Shown here in pieces: positions 9,554 to 17,373 of a stretch of 64,000 nucleotides of DNA. The stretch's first letter is position 1. Each line of letters begins with the position of its first letter. The stretch spans positions 2,108,001 through 2,172,000 of the forward strand of contig NZ_CP079869.1 in the NCBI RefSeq assembly GCF_025263265.1, read 5' to 3'. A program made the position numbers and the translations under genes. Below the pieces are notes generated by a model. The model did no database searches, was not told the DNA's origin, and saw only the letters and a program-made list of their open reading frames with translations. The DNA comes from Mycobacterium sp. SMC-4 (GTDB taxonomy: Bacteria > Actinomycetota > Actinomycetes > Mycobacteriales > Mycobacteriaceae).

Positions 9554-10177
9554 CTACTGGCCGGTCATCGGCGCTTCGCCGGCCTCGATGGCTGCGATGA
9601 CCCTGTCGATGAGCCATGTCAGCGACTCCGCAGCGGCTGCCGGCGTCATCTCCCACGCGTCGACGAGCAGTTCGTAGGCGGGTAGGTTCCACAGCACGTC
9701 CAGAAGCCCGGCAACGGCGCGGTGCCGGTGCTCCGGCCAGTCCGGGGCCGCCGCGGCGACCGCGCGTAGCAGCGCCTGTGCTCTGCGTTGCTCGGCACCG
9801 GTGAACACCGGTTGGTCGGATCGGCGCACGGTCCGCTCGACGGTGAACCGTTGCAGCGAGGCGAAGAATCGGCGTGTCGTCTCGGTGAGATTGACCAGAT
9901 CGACGTCTTCATAGGCGATTCCGGCCTCGTCCTCGAGTCGGTGCATCACCGCGTCGTGCAGCTCGCGCTCGGTGGGGAAGTGCCGGTAGACCGTACGTTC
10001 ACCGACTCCGGCGCGCTCGGCGACGGCGCGGAAGGTGAGCTCGCGCCAATCCCAGCTCCGGTACTGGTGTACCAGTTCGCTACCGGCGGCGACGATGCGA
10101 TCCCGGGTCTGCTCGGCCTGTTTGCGGCGCGCCGGGCTCTGGTAGACCCGGGTGCGACGTCTTGACGGCTCATCCAT
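9554..10177 (-). CDS. TetR family transcriptional regulator
   Basis: A 207-residue regulator with a TetR N-terminal helix-turn-helix: RDRIVAAGSELV, then LTFRAVAERAGVGERTVYRHFPTERELHDAV (about residues 47-78). The C-terminal ligand domain is not classifiable by eye. The start codon abuts a near-perfect palindrome (10178-10203) that also covers the promoter of the divergent sulfotransferase gene. By TetR convention it should repress itself, the downstream CocE hydrolase and the divergent sulfotransferase/hypothetical pair until a ligand is bound. Confidence 0.93.
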   Translation of the reverse strand: MDEPSRRRTRVYQSPARRKQAEQTRDRIVAAGSELVHQYRSWDWRELTFRAVAERAGVGERTVYRHFPTERELHDAVMHRLEDEAGIAYEDVDLVNLTETTRRFFASLQRFTVERTVRRSDQPVFTGAEQRRAQALLRAVAAAAPDWPEHRHRAVAGLLDVLWNLPAYELLVDAWEMTPAAAAESLTWLIDRVIAAIEAGEAPMTGQ

Positions 10178-10203
10178 ATTCGTGACAGTGTACTGTCTCG
10201 AAT
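10178..10203. promoter_or_regulatory. Candidate TetR operator, 26-bp inverted repeat
   Basis: The arms read ATTCG-T-GACAGT and ACTGTC-T-CGAAT around a central GT; all positions pair except one symmetrical T/T. It begins at the base next to the tetR start codon and lies 18 bp before the sulfotransferase GTG, so a bound repressor would block both directions. Confidence 0.75.
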
Positions 10204-10220
10204 CGGCAGGGAGGTGCGCA

Positions 10221-11357
10221 GTGGCATCGCCGGAGCAGTTGTTGCACGCAGCGGCAGATCAGACCGGGCTGGACGACTTCGGCGACGATGGCTTCCGGGA
10301 AGGCCTCGAGGTCCTCCTCGGCGCGCTCGATCGGGAGGCACGACTCAACGATCGGGGCGCGGCGTTCCTGTACCCACGGCTCATCGGGTATTTGCGCCAA
10401 CGCCTTCATGTCGAGGACTGGTATCGCCGTCACCCCGAGATCGACGATGAACCCCTCACGGCGCCGTTGTTCGGCTTGGGGCTGCCGCGCACCGGGTCCA
10501 CGGCGCTGTCGTTCCTGCTCGCGCAAGATCCGAACGTGCGTTACCTGCACCGTTGGGAGGCTGCGCAGCCGTGCCCGCCTCCGTCGACCGTCCTCGGCGC
10601 CGACCCCCGCGTTCCGGCCGGACTGAAGGTCGTCGCCGGCAGCCGCCACCACGTGCCGACGGACCCGGACGGCCCGGCTGAATGCCTGGACCTGATGGCA
10701 CTGGATTTCACATCGCAGATCTTCCAGGCCTTCGCCCACATCCCGAGCTATTCGCAGTGGCTCGTGGACCGAGCGGATTTCAGCTCGACCTACCGCTATG
10801 AGCGGAGAGTGCTCAAACTCCTGCAGTGGGGCGGACCGGCCCGGCCGTGGCGGCTGAAGTCACCCGCCCATGTCCTGTCGCTGACCCATCTCGACCACGT
10901 GTTCCCCGACGCCCGCTTCGTGATGACCCACCGGGATCCCACCGACGTGATGGTGTCGGTCGCCGAGGTCTACGCCGACATCGTCGGTGGTTTCAGTGAC
11001 CACGTCGACCGGTGCTACCTGGGTGAACTCAATGTTCACCAGTGGTCGGTCGGGATGGAGCGGGCAGTGGCATTCCGGGCCGAGGGGGCCGATGACAGAT
11101 TCTTCGACATCGACTTTCGTGCCATGGCGGCGGATCCGGTCGGCGAGGTGCGCGCGTTGTACACCTGGCTCGGCGAGGCCGTCACCGACGAGTTCGAATC
11201 CGGCATGCGCGACTGGTGGGCGCGCAACGCGCAGAACCGCGAACCCAGGCCGGTCGTCGAGGCGTCGGACTTCGGATTGGACCCCGAACGGATCAGACCG
11301 CGATTCGCCGACTACACGGCGTGCGCGACATGCTGGACCAGCCGGCCGGGGAGGTGA
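10221..11357 (+). CDS. Sulfotransferase family protein (Sulfotransfer_3 type)
   Basis: A 378-residue sulfotransferase. The PAPS-binding loop is FGLGLPRTGSTALSFLLAQ (about residues 87-105) and the 3'-phosphate-binding segment is FPDARFVMTHRDPTDVMVS (about 230-248). This long form is common in mycobacteria and is used on lipid or sterol-like acceptors in characterised relatives, but the acceptor is unknown here. GTG at 10221 is chosen because GGGAGG lies about 7 nt upstream and because the palindromic operator lies immediately before it. It is followed after 10 bp by a hypothetical gene, and its regulation is probably by the divergent TetR protein. Confidence 0.87.
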   Translation: MASPEQLLHAAADQTGLDDFGDDGFREGLEVLLGALDREARLNDRGAAFLYPRLIGYLRQRLHVEDWYRRHPEIDDEPLTAPLFGLGLPRTGSTALSFLLAQDPNVRYLHRWEAAQPCPPPSTVLGADPRVPAGLKVVAGSRHHVPTDPDGPAECLDLMALDFTSQIFQAFAHIPSYSQWLVDRADFSSTYRYERRVLKLLQWGGPARPWRLKSPAHVLSLTHLDHVFPDARFVMTHRDPTDVMVSVAEVYADIVGGFSDHVDRCYLGELNVHQWSVGMERAVAFRAEGADDRFFDIDFRAMAADPVGEVRALYTWLGEAVTDEFESGMRDWWARNAQNREPRPVVEASDFGLDPERIRPRFADYTACATCWTSRPGR

Positions 11358-11367
11358 ACGAACCGTC

Positions 11368-12432
11368 ATGGCAGTCGATCTGACCGGCGGCATCGATCCC
11401 CGTCGAGAACTGACATTCGCGGACCGGCCCGCCGTCGCGCAGATGCGCGACTCGGTCAGCTTCTGGGTGTTCGACGACGCCGGCCGTCTCGGACTTCCCA
11501 GAGTCGGTATCGAAGCCGTCGCCGAGAACTGGGATGCCCACGGAGTGCAGGTCAACATCGCCTTCCCGGACGGGCGTGTGTTCCGGATCCGCCAGGATGC
11601 TCCGCGCCTGCCCGTCACCGGCGCCGACGGCGCTGCCAGGGTGCTGGGTGCAGGCCCGCTGTCCTTCACGTGTGTACGCGAATTCGACACCTGGACAATG
11701 ACGTTCGACGGACAGCTGGTACAGACCAGCTCAGCGGATCTGGTGGCCGGTCACAAGAACGGGCCACTGGTCGACGTGCGGTTCGACGTCGAGGCCACCC
11801 TGGCGGTGCCTCCTTGGGTGCAGGGTGAGCTGAGCCCCGAGGCCGCCTCCGCGCTGCAGACCTCGGTGGCTGGAGACTTGATGGGTGGACCTCGCTATGA
11901 GCAGTTGTTCCGCGCGGTCGGGTCGCTGACCGTCGGCGCCGAGACACACGTCTTCACCGGCAGCGGCCTGCGGATCAAACGCCAGGGCGTCCGCAGGCTC
12001 GAAGGCTTCTGGGGGCACTGCTGGCAGTCGGCGCTGTTCCCCAGCGGCCGGGCGTTCGGCTACATCGCCTACCCCCCGCGTCCCGACGGTGCGCCGACAT
12101 TCAACGAGGGATACGTCTACTACGGCGACGGCCCACTTGTCGCGGCGCGAGTGGTCGAGGCGCCGTGGCTGCGTCAACTCCAACCGGTCGGCGAAGACGT
12201 TGCGGTGGTGTTGGAAACCGCGGACGCGGCGGTGCGCATCGATGGCCGCACCGTGCTGTCGACGCACGACATCACTGATCCGAGCGCGGTCGCGCCCGAG
12301 CAGCTCACGGCGATGGCCGGCTGGACGTTTCCGGCCCTGCAACAGGCCGGCGTGCGCTACACGTGGGACGGGGAGGTGACCTACGGAATGCTGGAGCGCT
12401 CGATTCCGACCGATCGACTCCGCGGCCGGTAG
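11368..12432 (+). CDS. Conserved hypothetical protein of the AttH/DUF7064-DUF7065-like type
   Basis: A 354-residue cytosolic protein with two beta-rich halves. The first half contains FWVFDDAGRLGLPRVGIEAV and the second an EGFWGHCWQ segment followed by a YIAYPPRPDG strand, the pattern of lipocalin-like AttH/carotenoid-hydratase-fold proteins. No catalytic motif can be named with confidence. It follows the sulfotransferase by 10 bp and is very probably in the same TetR-controlled operon, so it may bind or modify the same (perhaps terpenoid or steroid) substrate. The family assignment is from general resemblance only. Confidence 0.6.
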   Translation: MAVDLTGGIDPRRELTFADRPAVAQMRDSVSFWVFDDAGRLGLPRVGIEAVAENWDAHGVQVNIAFPDGRVFRIRQDAPRLPVTGADGAARVLGAGPLSFTCVREFDTWTMTFDGQLVQTSSADLVAGHKNGPLVDVRFDVEATLAVPPWVQGELSPEAASALQTSVAGDLMGGPRYEQLFRAVGSLTVGAETHVFTGSGLRIKRQGVRRLEGFWGHCWQSALFPSGRAFGYIAYPPRPDGAPTFNEGYVYYGDGPLVAARVVEAPWLRQLQPVGEDVAVVLETADAAVRIDGRTVLSTHDITDPSAVAPEQLTAMAGWTFPALQQAGVRYTWDGEVTYGMLERSIPTDRLRGR

Positions 12433-12435
12433 CGG

Positions 12436-13014
12436 TCAGTAGATGTAATACGGGCTGAGTTCGTGCGCGCGCTGCAGGTTGGTCTGCATGCAGTCCGGGT
12501 TGGGCTCGCTGTAGATGGGGGAGTAGAACAGCGACTGCTGGATCACGCCGTAGTCGGTTTTGAACGCGATCATGCAGGTGACCCACCACCGGTTGTTCCA
12601 ATCGGTGGGTTTCATGATCCAGTACTGCGCTGCGCGGTGACCGTTGATGTCGAGCTCCACGGCATCGGGCGGCAGGGTCTGCTCGTAGGTGCGCCACACG
12701 AACGCTTCGACGGCCATTTGATAATTGCCGGCGTCGAACTTGCAGCGCAGGCTGTCCTCGGGCGTGGGCGGTGTGTATGCCAGGCCGATGCGTTGCACCA
12801 CGTCAAGGGGGATGTCGCGGCAGGGTTCGAACGGGCTGGGATCGACGGTTTCGACGACCGGGTACTTGATCGTGGTCAACGGCGCGTCGGTAGAACGTAG
12901 CTGCACCGGTGCCGTGCCGGGTTCGCTGAGCGGATCGGTCTGCCAGACCACGATCACCGCCACCAGCAACGTGCACAGCACCGAGAGCAGTCGCAGTTTG
13001 GCGAGCATCGCCAT
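12436..13014 (-). CDS. DUF3558-like secreted or membrane-anchored protein
   Basis: A 192-residue protein with one N-terminal hydrophobic segment (LRLLSVLCTLLVAVIVVW, about residues 6-23) and then an extracellular domain with several cysteines (PCRDIPLDVV, LRCKFDA, VTCMIAF, PDCMQTN) arranged as in DUF3558 proteins of mycobacteria. There is no lipobox cysteine, so it is probably held by an uncleaved signal anchor. The ATG at 13008 has a GAAGGG ribosome site 6 nt upstream and may be preferred over 13014. It converges on the hypothetical gene at 12432 with 3 bp between stops. Position matches the membrane protein near Rv2799. Function is unknown. Confidence 0.7.
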   Translation of the reverse strand: MAMLAKLRLLSVLCTLLVAVIVVWQTDPLSEPGTAPVQLRSTDAPLTTIKYPVVETVDPSPFEPCRDIPLDVVQRIGLAYTPPTPEDSLRCKFDAGNYQMAVEAFVWRTYEQTLPPDAVELDINGHRAAQYWIMKPTDWNNRWWVTCMIAFKTDYGVIQQSLFYSPIYSEPNPDCMQTNLQRAHELSPYYIY

Positions 13015-13147
13015 CCCTTCATCGTGCGGCGGCGAACCACCGGTGCGTGCAGTTCTGCTGCGGAGTGTAACGGTCGGAAAATCGCTCGGGGACCCGAAGC
13101 TGGAACATGTTCTAGTTGCCCGCCGAGATGCGTCCGCCCTGCCGCAG

Positions 13148-13153
13148 TAGGCT
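13148..13153 (+). promoter_or_regulatory. -10 element for the phosphoesterase-pptT-truB operon
   Basis: TAGGCT, 8 nt before the GTG at 13162; consistent with a leaderless or near-leaderless transcript. Confidence 0.45.
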
Positions 13154-13161
13154 GGGATGCC

Positions 13162-14106
13162 GTGACTGACGACCGACGCCCGACTCTGTGGGCGGTCAGT
13201 GACCTCCACACCGGACACACCGGAAACAAGCCGGTGACCGAGTCGCTGTTCCCGGCCTCGCCCGATGACTGGCTGATCGTCGCCGGTGACGTCGCCGAGC
13301 GCACCGACGAGATCCGCTGGGCGCTGGATCTGCTGCGCAAACGCTTCGCGAAGGTGATCTGGGTTCCGGGCAACCATGAGCTGTGGACCACCAACCGCGA
13401 CCCGATGCAGATCTTCGGCAAGGCGCGCTACGACTACCTGGTCGACATGTGCGATCAGATGGGCATCGTCACTCCCGAACATCCCTATCCGGTGTGGACC
13501 GAAGAGGGCGGGCCCGCGACCATCGTGCCGATGTTCCTGCTCTACGACTACTCGTTCCTGCCCGCCGGCGCCGGAACCAAGGCCGAGGGTCTGGCGATCG
13601 CCAAGGAACGCAACATCGTGGGTACTGACGAGTACCTGCTCTCAGCCGAGCCGTATGCCACCCGCGACGCCTGGTGCCGCGAACGCATCGCCTACACCCG
13701 CGGCCGTCTCGAGGACCTCGACTGGATGATGCCGACCGTGCAGGTCAACCACTTCCCGATGGTGCGCGAACCCTGTGACGCGATGTTCTATCCGGAATTC
13801 GCCCTGTGGTGCGGAACCACCGCGACCGCCGACTGGCACACCCGCTACAACGCGGTGTGCTCGGTGTACGGGCACCTGCACATCCCGCGAACCACCTGGT
13901 ATGACGGCGTCCGGTTCGAGGAGGTGTCGGTGGGCTATCCGCGGGAGTGGCGGCGCCGCAAGCCCTACCGCTGGCTGCGCCAGATCCTGCCCGACCCGAA
14001 GTACAGTCCCGGATTCCTCAACGAGTTCGGTGGGCATTTCCAGATCACCCAGGAGATGCGCGACCACGCCGCCAAGATGGCGCAGCGGATCAAGGATCGA
14101 GCGTGA
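13162..14106 (+). CDS. Calcineurin-like metallophosphoesterase (Rv2795c-like)
   Basis: A 314-residue metallophosphoesterase. The metal-binding blocks are in order: SDLHTGH (about 8-14), GDVAER (about 42-47), GNHE (about 72-75), NHFPM (about 195-199) and YGHLHIPR (about 236-243). In M. tuberculosis the orthologue is paired with pptT and opposes it by hydrolysing 4'-phosphopantetheine from carrier proteins (PptH). The same role is inferred here from the pairing: the stop overlaps the pptT GTG (GTGA), giving strict coupling between the transferase and hydrolase. Start GTG 13162 places the DLHTGH motif at the usual position. Confidence 0.88.
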   Translation: MTDDRRPTLWAVSDLHTGHTGNKPVTESLFPASPDDWLIVAGDVAERTDEIRWALDLLRKRFAKVIWVPGNHELWTTNRDPMQIFGKARYDYLVDMCDQMGIVTPEHPYPVWTEEGGPATIVPMFLLYDYSFLPAGAGTKAEGLAIAKERNIVGTDEYLLSAEPYATRDAWCRERIAYTRGRLEDLDWMMPTVQVNHFPMVREPCDAMFYPEFALWCGTTATADWHTRYNAVCSVYGHLHIPRTTWYDGVRFEEVSVGYPREWRRRKPYRWLRQILPDPKYSPGFLNEFGGHFQITQEMRDHAAKMAQRIKDRA

Positions 14107-14780
14107 TCGCCGCGCAACTGTTGGCCGGTGTGCTGCCCGGTGGTATCGATGCGCTGGCAGCGGCCGAAATGTACTCCGACGCTCCCGAACTCGCTGCGCT
14201 ACCGGAGGAGGAGCCACTGATCGCCAAGTCAGTGGCCAAGCGTCGCAACGAGTTCATCACCGTGCGCCACTGCGCTCGCCTGGCGTTGGTCGACCTCGGT
14301 GAGCAGCCGGTGCCGATTCTCAAGGGCGAGAAGGGTGAACCCCGCTGGCCCGCCGGTGTCGTCGGCAGCCTCACCCACTGCGAGGGTTATCGAGGCGCGG
14401 CGGTCGCCCGGTGCGAGCAGGTTCGCTCGGTGGGCATCGACGCCGAACCGCACGACGTGCTGCCCCGGGGCGTACTCGACGCGATCAGCCTGCCCGTCGA
14501 GCGCTCTGAACTTGCTGCGTTGCCCCCCGGGGTGCATTGGGACCGGGTGCTGTTCTGCGCCAAGGAGGCAACCTACAAGGCCTGGTTTCCACTGACCCGG
14601 CGCTGGCTGGGCTTCGAGGATGCCCACATCAGCTTCGAGGTCGACAACCGGGGCCGTTCGGGGCGCTTCACGTCGAGAATCCTGATCGACGCGCAGGCAA
14701 CGTCCGGACCTCCGCTGCTGACCCTGTCGGGCCGGTGGGCCGTCCGCGACGGGATCGCGCTGACGGCAATCGTGCTGTGA
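14103..14780 (+). CDS. pptT: 4'-phosphopantetheinyl transferase PptT
   Basis: A 225-residue Sfp-type enzyme that transfers the phosphopantetheine arm of CoA to type I FAS, polyketide synthases and NRPS carrier domains, essential for mycolic acid and siderophore synthesis in mycobacteria. Motifs: [17 protein letters not shown] (about 41-57), [16 protein letters not shown] (about 88-103), VGIDAEPH (about 111-118, Mg-binding D and E) and [14 protein letters not shown] (about 153-166, with catalytic E and K). Length matches Rv2794c (227 residues). It overlaps its neighbours by 4 bp on both sides (GTGA junctions), so the three genes form one operon. Confidence 0.95.
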   Translation: MIAAQLLAGVLPGGIDALAAAEMYSDAPELAALPEEEPLIAKSVAKRRNEFITVRHCARLALVDLGEQPVPILKGEKGEPRWPAGVVGSLTHCEGYRGAAVARCEQVRSVGIDAEPHDVLPRGVLDAISLPVERSELAALPPGVHWDRVLFCAKEATYKAWFPLTRRWLGFEDAHISFEVDNRGRSGRFTSRILIDAQATSGPPLLTLSGRWAVRDGIALTAIVL

Positions 14781-15673
14781 GCGAGCCGACTCCCGGTGTG
14801 GTGATCGTCGACAAACCCGGCGGGATGACCAGCCACGATGTCGTCGCACGGTGCCGGCGGCTGTTCGGCACCCGAAAGGTGGGTCACGCCGGCACGCTGG
14901 ACCCGATGGCCACCGGGGTCCTGGTCATCGGTATCGAGCGCGCCACCAAGATTCTGGGTCTGCTCACCGCCACCGACAAGTCGTACAACGCCACGTTCCG
15001 GCTCGGCCAGGCGACGTCCACCGAGGACGCTGAAGGTGAACTGCTGCAATCTATTTCGGCGGCCGGGATCACCGACGAGGAGATCAGCGCCGCGATCGCG
15101 GCATGGCGCGGTGCTGTCGAGCAGGTCCCGTCGACAGTCAGCGCGATCAAGGTCGGTGGCACGCGCTCCTATCAGCTGGCCCGCGAAGGCCGCGCCGTCG
15201 AATTGGCTGCGCGTGCGGTCCGTATCGACCGGTTCGACGTGCTCGCAGTGCACCGCGACGGTGACCTGCCCGACGTGGTCGACGTCGACGTGGCAGTGGA
15301 CTGCTCCAGCGGGACCTACATCCGGGCGCTGGCCCGCGACGTCGGCTCCGCGCTCGGCGTCGGCGCGCATCTGACCGCCTTGCGACGCACCCGCGTCGGC
15401 AGTTTCGGACTGGAGCAGGCCCGAACTCTGGAGCAGCTCGCCGACGCCGCCGAACTCAGCTACTCACTCGATGAGGCGTGCCTGCAGGCGTTTGCCCGCC
15501 GTGACATCAGCGCCGAGGACGCTGAGCATGTCAGCCACGGCCGGCCCCTGGCGCCGGCCGGCATACCGGGGGTCTACGCGGCCGTCGCACCGGATGCGAC
15601 GGTGATGGCGTTGCTGTCCGACGAGCGCGAGCGCACCCGCTCGGTGGTGGTAGTCCGTCCGGCGACGCTGTAG
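14777..15673 (+). CDS. truB: tRNA pseudouridine(55) synthase TruB
   Basis: A 298-residue pseudouridine synthase acting on U55 in the T-loop of tRNA. The N-terminal [15 protein letters not shown] and the catalytic [14 protein letters not shown] (D about residue 39) are exact TruB signatures, followed by [13 protein letters not shown] and the later [17 protein letters not shown]-terminal PUA-like domain (SHGRPLAP onward) is present. GTG start at 14777 overlaps the pptT stop. Membership in this operon is conserved in mycobacteria. Confidence 0.95.
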   Translation: MSEPTPGVVIVDKPGGMTSHDVVARCRRLFGTRKVGHAGTLDPMATGVLVIGIERATKILGLLTATDKSYNATFRLGQATSTEDAEGELLQSISAAGITDEEISAAIAAWRGAVEQVPSTVSAIKVGGTRSYQLAREGRAVELAARAVRIDRFDVLAVHRDGDLPDVVDVDVAVDCSSGTYIRALARDVGSALGVGAHLTALRRTRVGSFGLEQARTLEQLADAAELSYSLDEACLQAFARRDISAEDAEHVSHGRPLAPAGIPGVYAAVAPDATVMALLSDERERTRSVVVVRPATL

Positions 15674-15696
15674 CGGCGGCGTGCAACCATGGACTC

Positions 15697-16116
15697 ATGA
15701 CTGAGATTCCCGCAGCCGGTTCGATCCGGATCTCCACGATCACCGGCGACGCGGTCATCCGGGTAGCCGCTGACGCCACCGTCGCCGATGTGGCGACTGC
15801 GATCGTCGAGCGCGAGGTGGGCTCGGTGGTGGTCGGAGACGACCCACACCCTGAGGGGCTGGTCACCGAGCGTGACGTGGCGCGGGTGGTGGCGGCCGGG
15901 CAGAACCCGGCAGAGGTCCGGGCCGCCGAGGTGGCGAGTAAGAACCTGATCTGGTGCCGCGCCGACGACACCGTCGCCAAGGTTGCCACCCGGATGATGG
16001 ATCGCTACATCCGCCACGTGCTGGTGGAGCGCAACGGTGAATTGATCGGGGTGGTCTCGGCACGCGATCTGCTCGGGGTCTACGCCGCAGACGCCGAGCA
16101 GAGCGCGCTGGACTGA
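15697..16116 (+). CDS. CBS-pair domain protein
   Basis: A 139-residue protein made of two CBS motifs (about residues 15-70 and 78-135), ending each with the typical GLVTERDVARVV and GVVSARDLLGVY. Stand-alone CBS pairs bind adenine nucleotides and act as energy sensors or regulatory partners; the target is unknown. ATG 15697 follows truB by 23 bp, so it may be in the same transcript. Its stop codon forms the left end of a perfect palindrome shared with the convergent SRPBCC gene. Confidence 0.88.
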   Translation: MTEIPAAGSIRISTITGDAVIRVAADATVADVATAIVEREVGSVVVGDDPHPEGLVTERDVARVVAAGQNPAEVRAAEVASKNLIWCRADDTVAKVATRMMDRYIRHVLVERNGELIGVVSARDLLGVYAADAEQSALD

Positions 16117-16141
16117 GGCTGCGCCGGCCGGCGCAGCCTCA
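16114..16141. terminator. Bidirectional terminator, perfect 28-bp palindrome containing both stop codons
   Basis: Arms TGAGGCTGCGCCGG and CCGGCGCAGCCTCA pair over their full 14 bp. The first three bases are the stop of the CBS gene and the last three (TCA) are the stop of the convergent SRPBCC gene. There is no T tract, as is common for mycobacterial intrinsic terminators. Confidence 0.7.
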
Positions 16142-16570
16142 TCCGTAGAGCTGCTCGAAGCGCTTGATCGACGTGTCGATGTCGCCCTTGACCGCGCGCA
16201 CGGCGGCCAAGCCGATCGGACCGAACAACGGCGCCCCGCCCAGATCCATCCGCACCGTGAACGTGCAACCCTCACCCGTCGACGCGACGGTCATCGCGAG
16301 TTTGTAGCGGGTACCGCCGACGCCCTCACCACTGATCTCCAGTGCCGACGGCGGTTCGAACCTGCGCACCGTCCATGTCACGCGATTGCGCATACCTTTC
16401 GCGCCGGCCACCCCGACCACGGTCACGCCCACCTTGAGGTCCTCGGGCAGTTCGGAGCGCCAGCCCTGGTGCATGGTCATCCAGTCCCCGAGCGTGGACA
16501 GGTTTGACGCGTGAGTCCAGGCGTCCTCGGCCGGTATCGCCAGCGAACGCTTCAACTCCAGTTTGGCCAT
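16139..16570 (-). CDS. SRPBCC family protein, Rv0910-like
   Basis: A 143-residue single-domain START/Bet v1-like protein (polyketide cyclase/dehydrase family). The HASNLSTLGDWMTMHQGWRS region, the GMRNRVTWTVRRFEPPSALEISGEG strands and the C-terminal GGAPLFGPIGLAAV helix match the family of M. tuberculosis Rv0910, annotated as a toxin of a type II pair. No antitoxin-like gene (Rv0909 type) adjoins it here, so a toxin role is not supported by context; lipid or small-ligand binding is equally likely. ATG at 16570, with AGGAGGC upstream giving a strong ribosome site, and 12 bp from the SirR-like gene's stop. Confidence 0.78.
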   Translation of the reverse strand: MAKLELKRSLAIPAEDAWTHASNLSTLGDWMTMHQGWRSELPEDLKVGVTVVGVAGAKGMRNRVTWTVRRFEPPSALEISGEGVGGTRYKLAMTVASTGEGCTFTVRMDLGGAPLFGPIGLAAVRAVKGDIDTSIKRFEQLYG

Positions 16571-16582
16571 CGGTGAAGCCTC

Positions 16583-17293
16583 CTATGCGACAACCCAGAT
16601 TGCTTCTGCGGCAGGACTTCCCAGGTCCACTGTGGTTTCGTCGACGTGGTCGCCGGCGCGGCCGGCCGGGCCCCGCACCGCCACCGAGATCATGCCGGCG
16701 AAGTCACGTCGGGCCACCACGCGCACCCGGCAGTCCAGGGTGATCCCGACGGTGTCGAAGTAGCGCAGCATCTCGGGATCGGCATCGGAGATGCGGGCCA
16801 CCGTGCCCGCGTCGCCGTCCTGGCAGACCGAGAGCTGCCGGGCGGGCGGCGTCGGCACCCGCCCGTCGGTGGCCGGGATCGGGTCACCGTGCGGGTCTCG
16901 GGTCGGAAACCCGAGCTTGGCGTCGATGCGGTCGAGCATCCGGTCCGAGACCGCATGCTCGAGCACCTCGGCCTCGTCGTGCACCTCGTCCCAGCTGTAG
17001 CCCAGTTCGCGCACCAGGAACGTCTCCATCAGCCGGTGCCGGCGCACCATGGCCAGCGCGGCACGCCGGCCGGCCTCGGTGAGGGTGACCGCCCCGTACT
17101 TCTCGTGGTGCACCAGGCCCTGATCGGCGAGTTTGCGAATGGACTCCGAAGCGGTGCTGGCCGACACCCCGATGCGTTCGGCGAGCAACTTGGTGCTGAC
17201 CTTCTCGCGGGACCACTCCTGGGCCGTCCAGATCGTTTTCAGGTAGTCCTGAGCCACGGTCGAAAGGTCGGTCGGGTTCGCGTCAGGACTCAC
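16583..17293 (-). CDS. sirR: DtxR/MntR-family metal-dependent regulator (SirR-like)
   Basis: A 236-residue regulator with the N-terminal winged helix of the DtxR family (LSTVAQDYLKTIWTAQEW, then LAERIGVSASTASESIRKLADQGLVHHE), a dimerisation/metal domain (RRHRLMETFLVRELGYSWDEVHDEAEVLEHAVSDRM, with ligands E, H, C-type replaced as in MntR) and a C-terminal SH3-like/FeoA domain from about 155. Members repress manganese or iron uptake when metal-loaded. It matches Rv2788 (sirR) in place and size. GTG start at 17293, with a TAAACT -10 element 8 nt upstream. Confidence 0.9.
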   Translation of the reverse strand: MSPDANPTDLSTVAQDYLKTIWTAQEWSREKVSTKLLAERIGVSASTASESIRKLADQGLVHHEKYGAVTLTEAGRRAALAMVRRHRLMETFLVRELGYSWDEVHDEAEVLEHAVSDRMLDRIDAKLGFPTRDPHGDPIPATDGRVPTPPARQLSVCQDGDAGTVARISDADPEMLRYFDTVGITLDCRVRVVARRDFAGMISVAVRGPAGRAGDHVDETTVDLGSPAAEAIWVVA

Positions 17294-17301
17294 AACTTGG
17301 A

Positions 17302-17307
17302 AGTTTA
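17302..17307 (-). promoter_or_regulatory. -10 element for the sirR-like gene
   Basis: TAAACT on the minus strand, 8 nt before the GTG at 17293. Confidence 0.4.
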
Positions 17308-17361
17308 GGCAATCATCACTGAAACGGGTGGTGCTGCTGGGCCGGTGTTGGGGTGGGGCCG

Positions 17362-17367
17362 TAGGCT
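17362..17367 (+). promoter_or_regulatory. Leaderless -10 element for ribF
   Basis: TAGGCT, followed by 6 nt and the GTG at 17374; no ribosome binding site is present, which fits a leaderless mRNA. Confidence 0.5.
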
Positions 17368-17373
17368 AGCACC

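Noticed and set aside
12436..13482. Longer start for the DUF3558-like gene
   Set aside because: The extra 156 N-terminal codons overlap the phosphoesterase gene and would bury the signal anchor; the ATG near 13008-13014 with its ribosome site is better.
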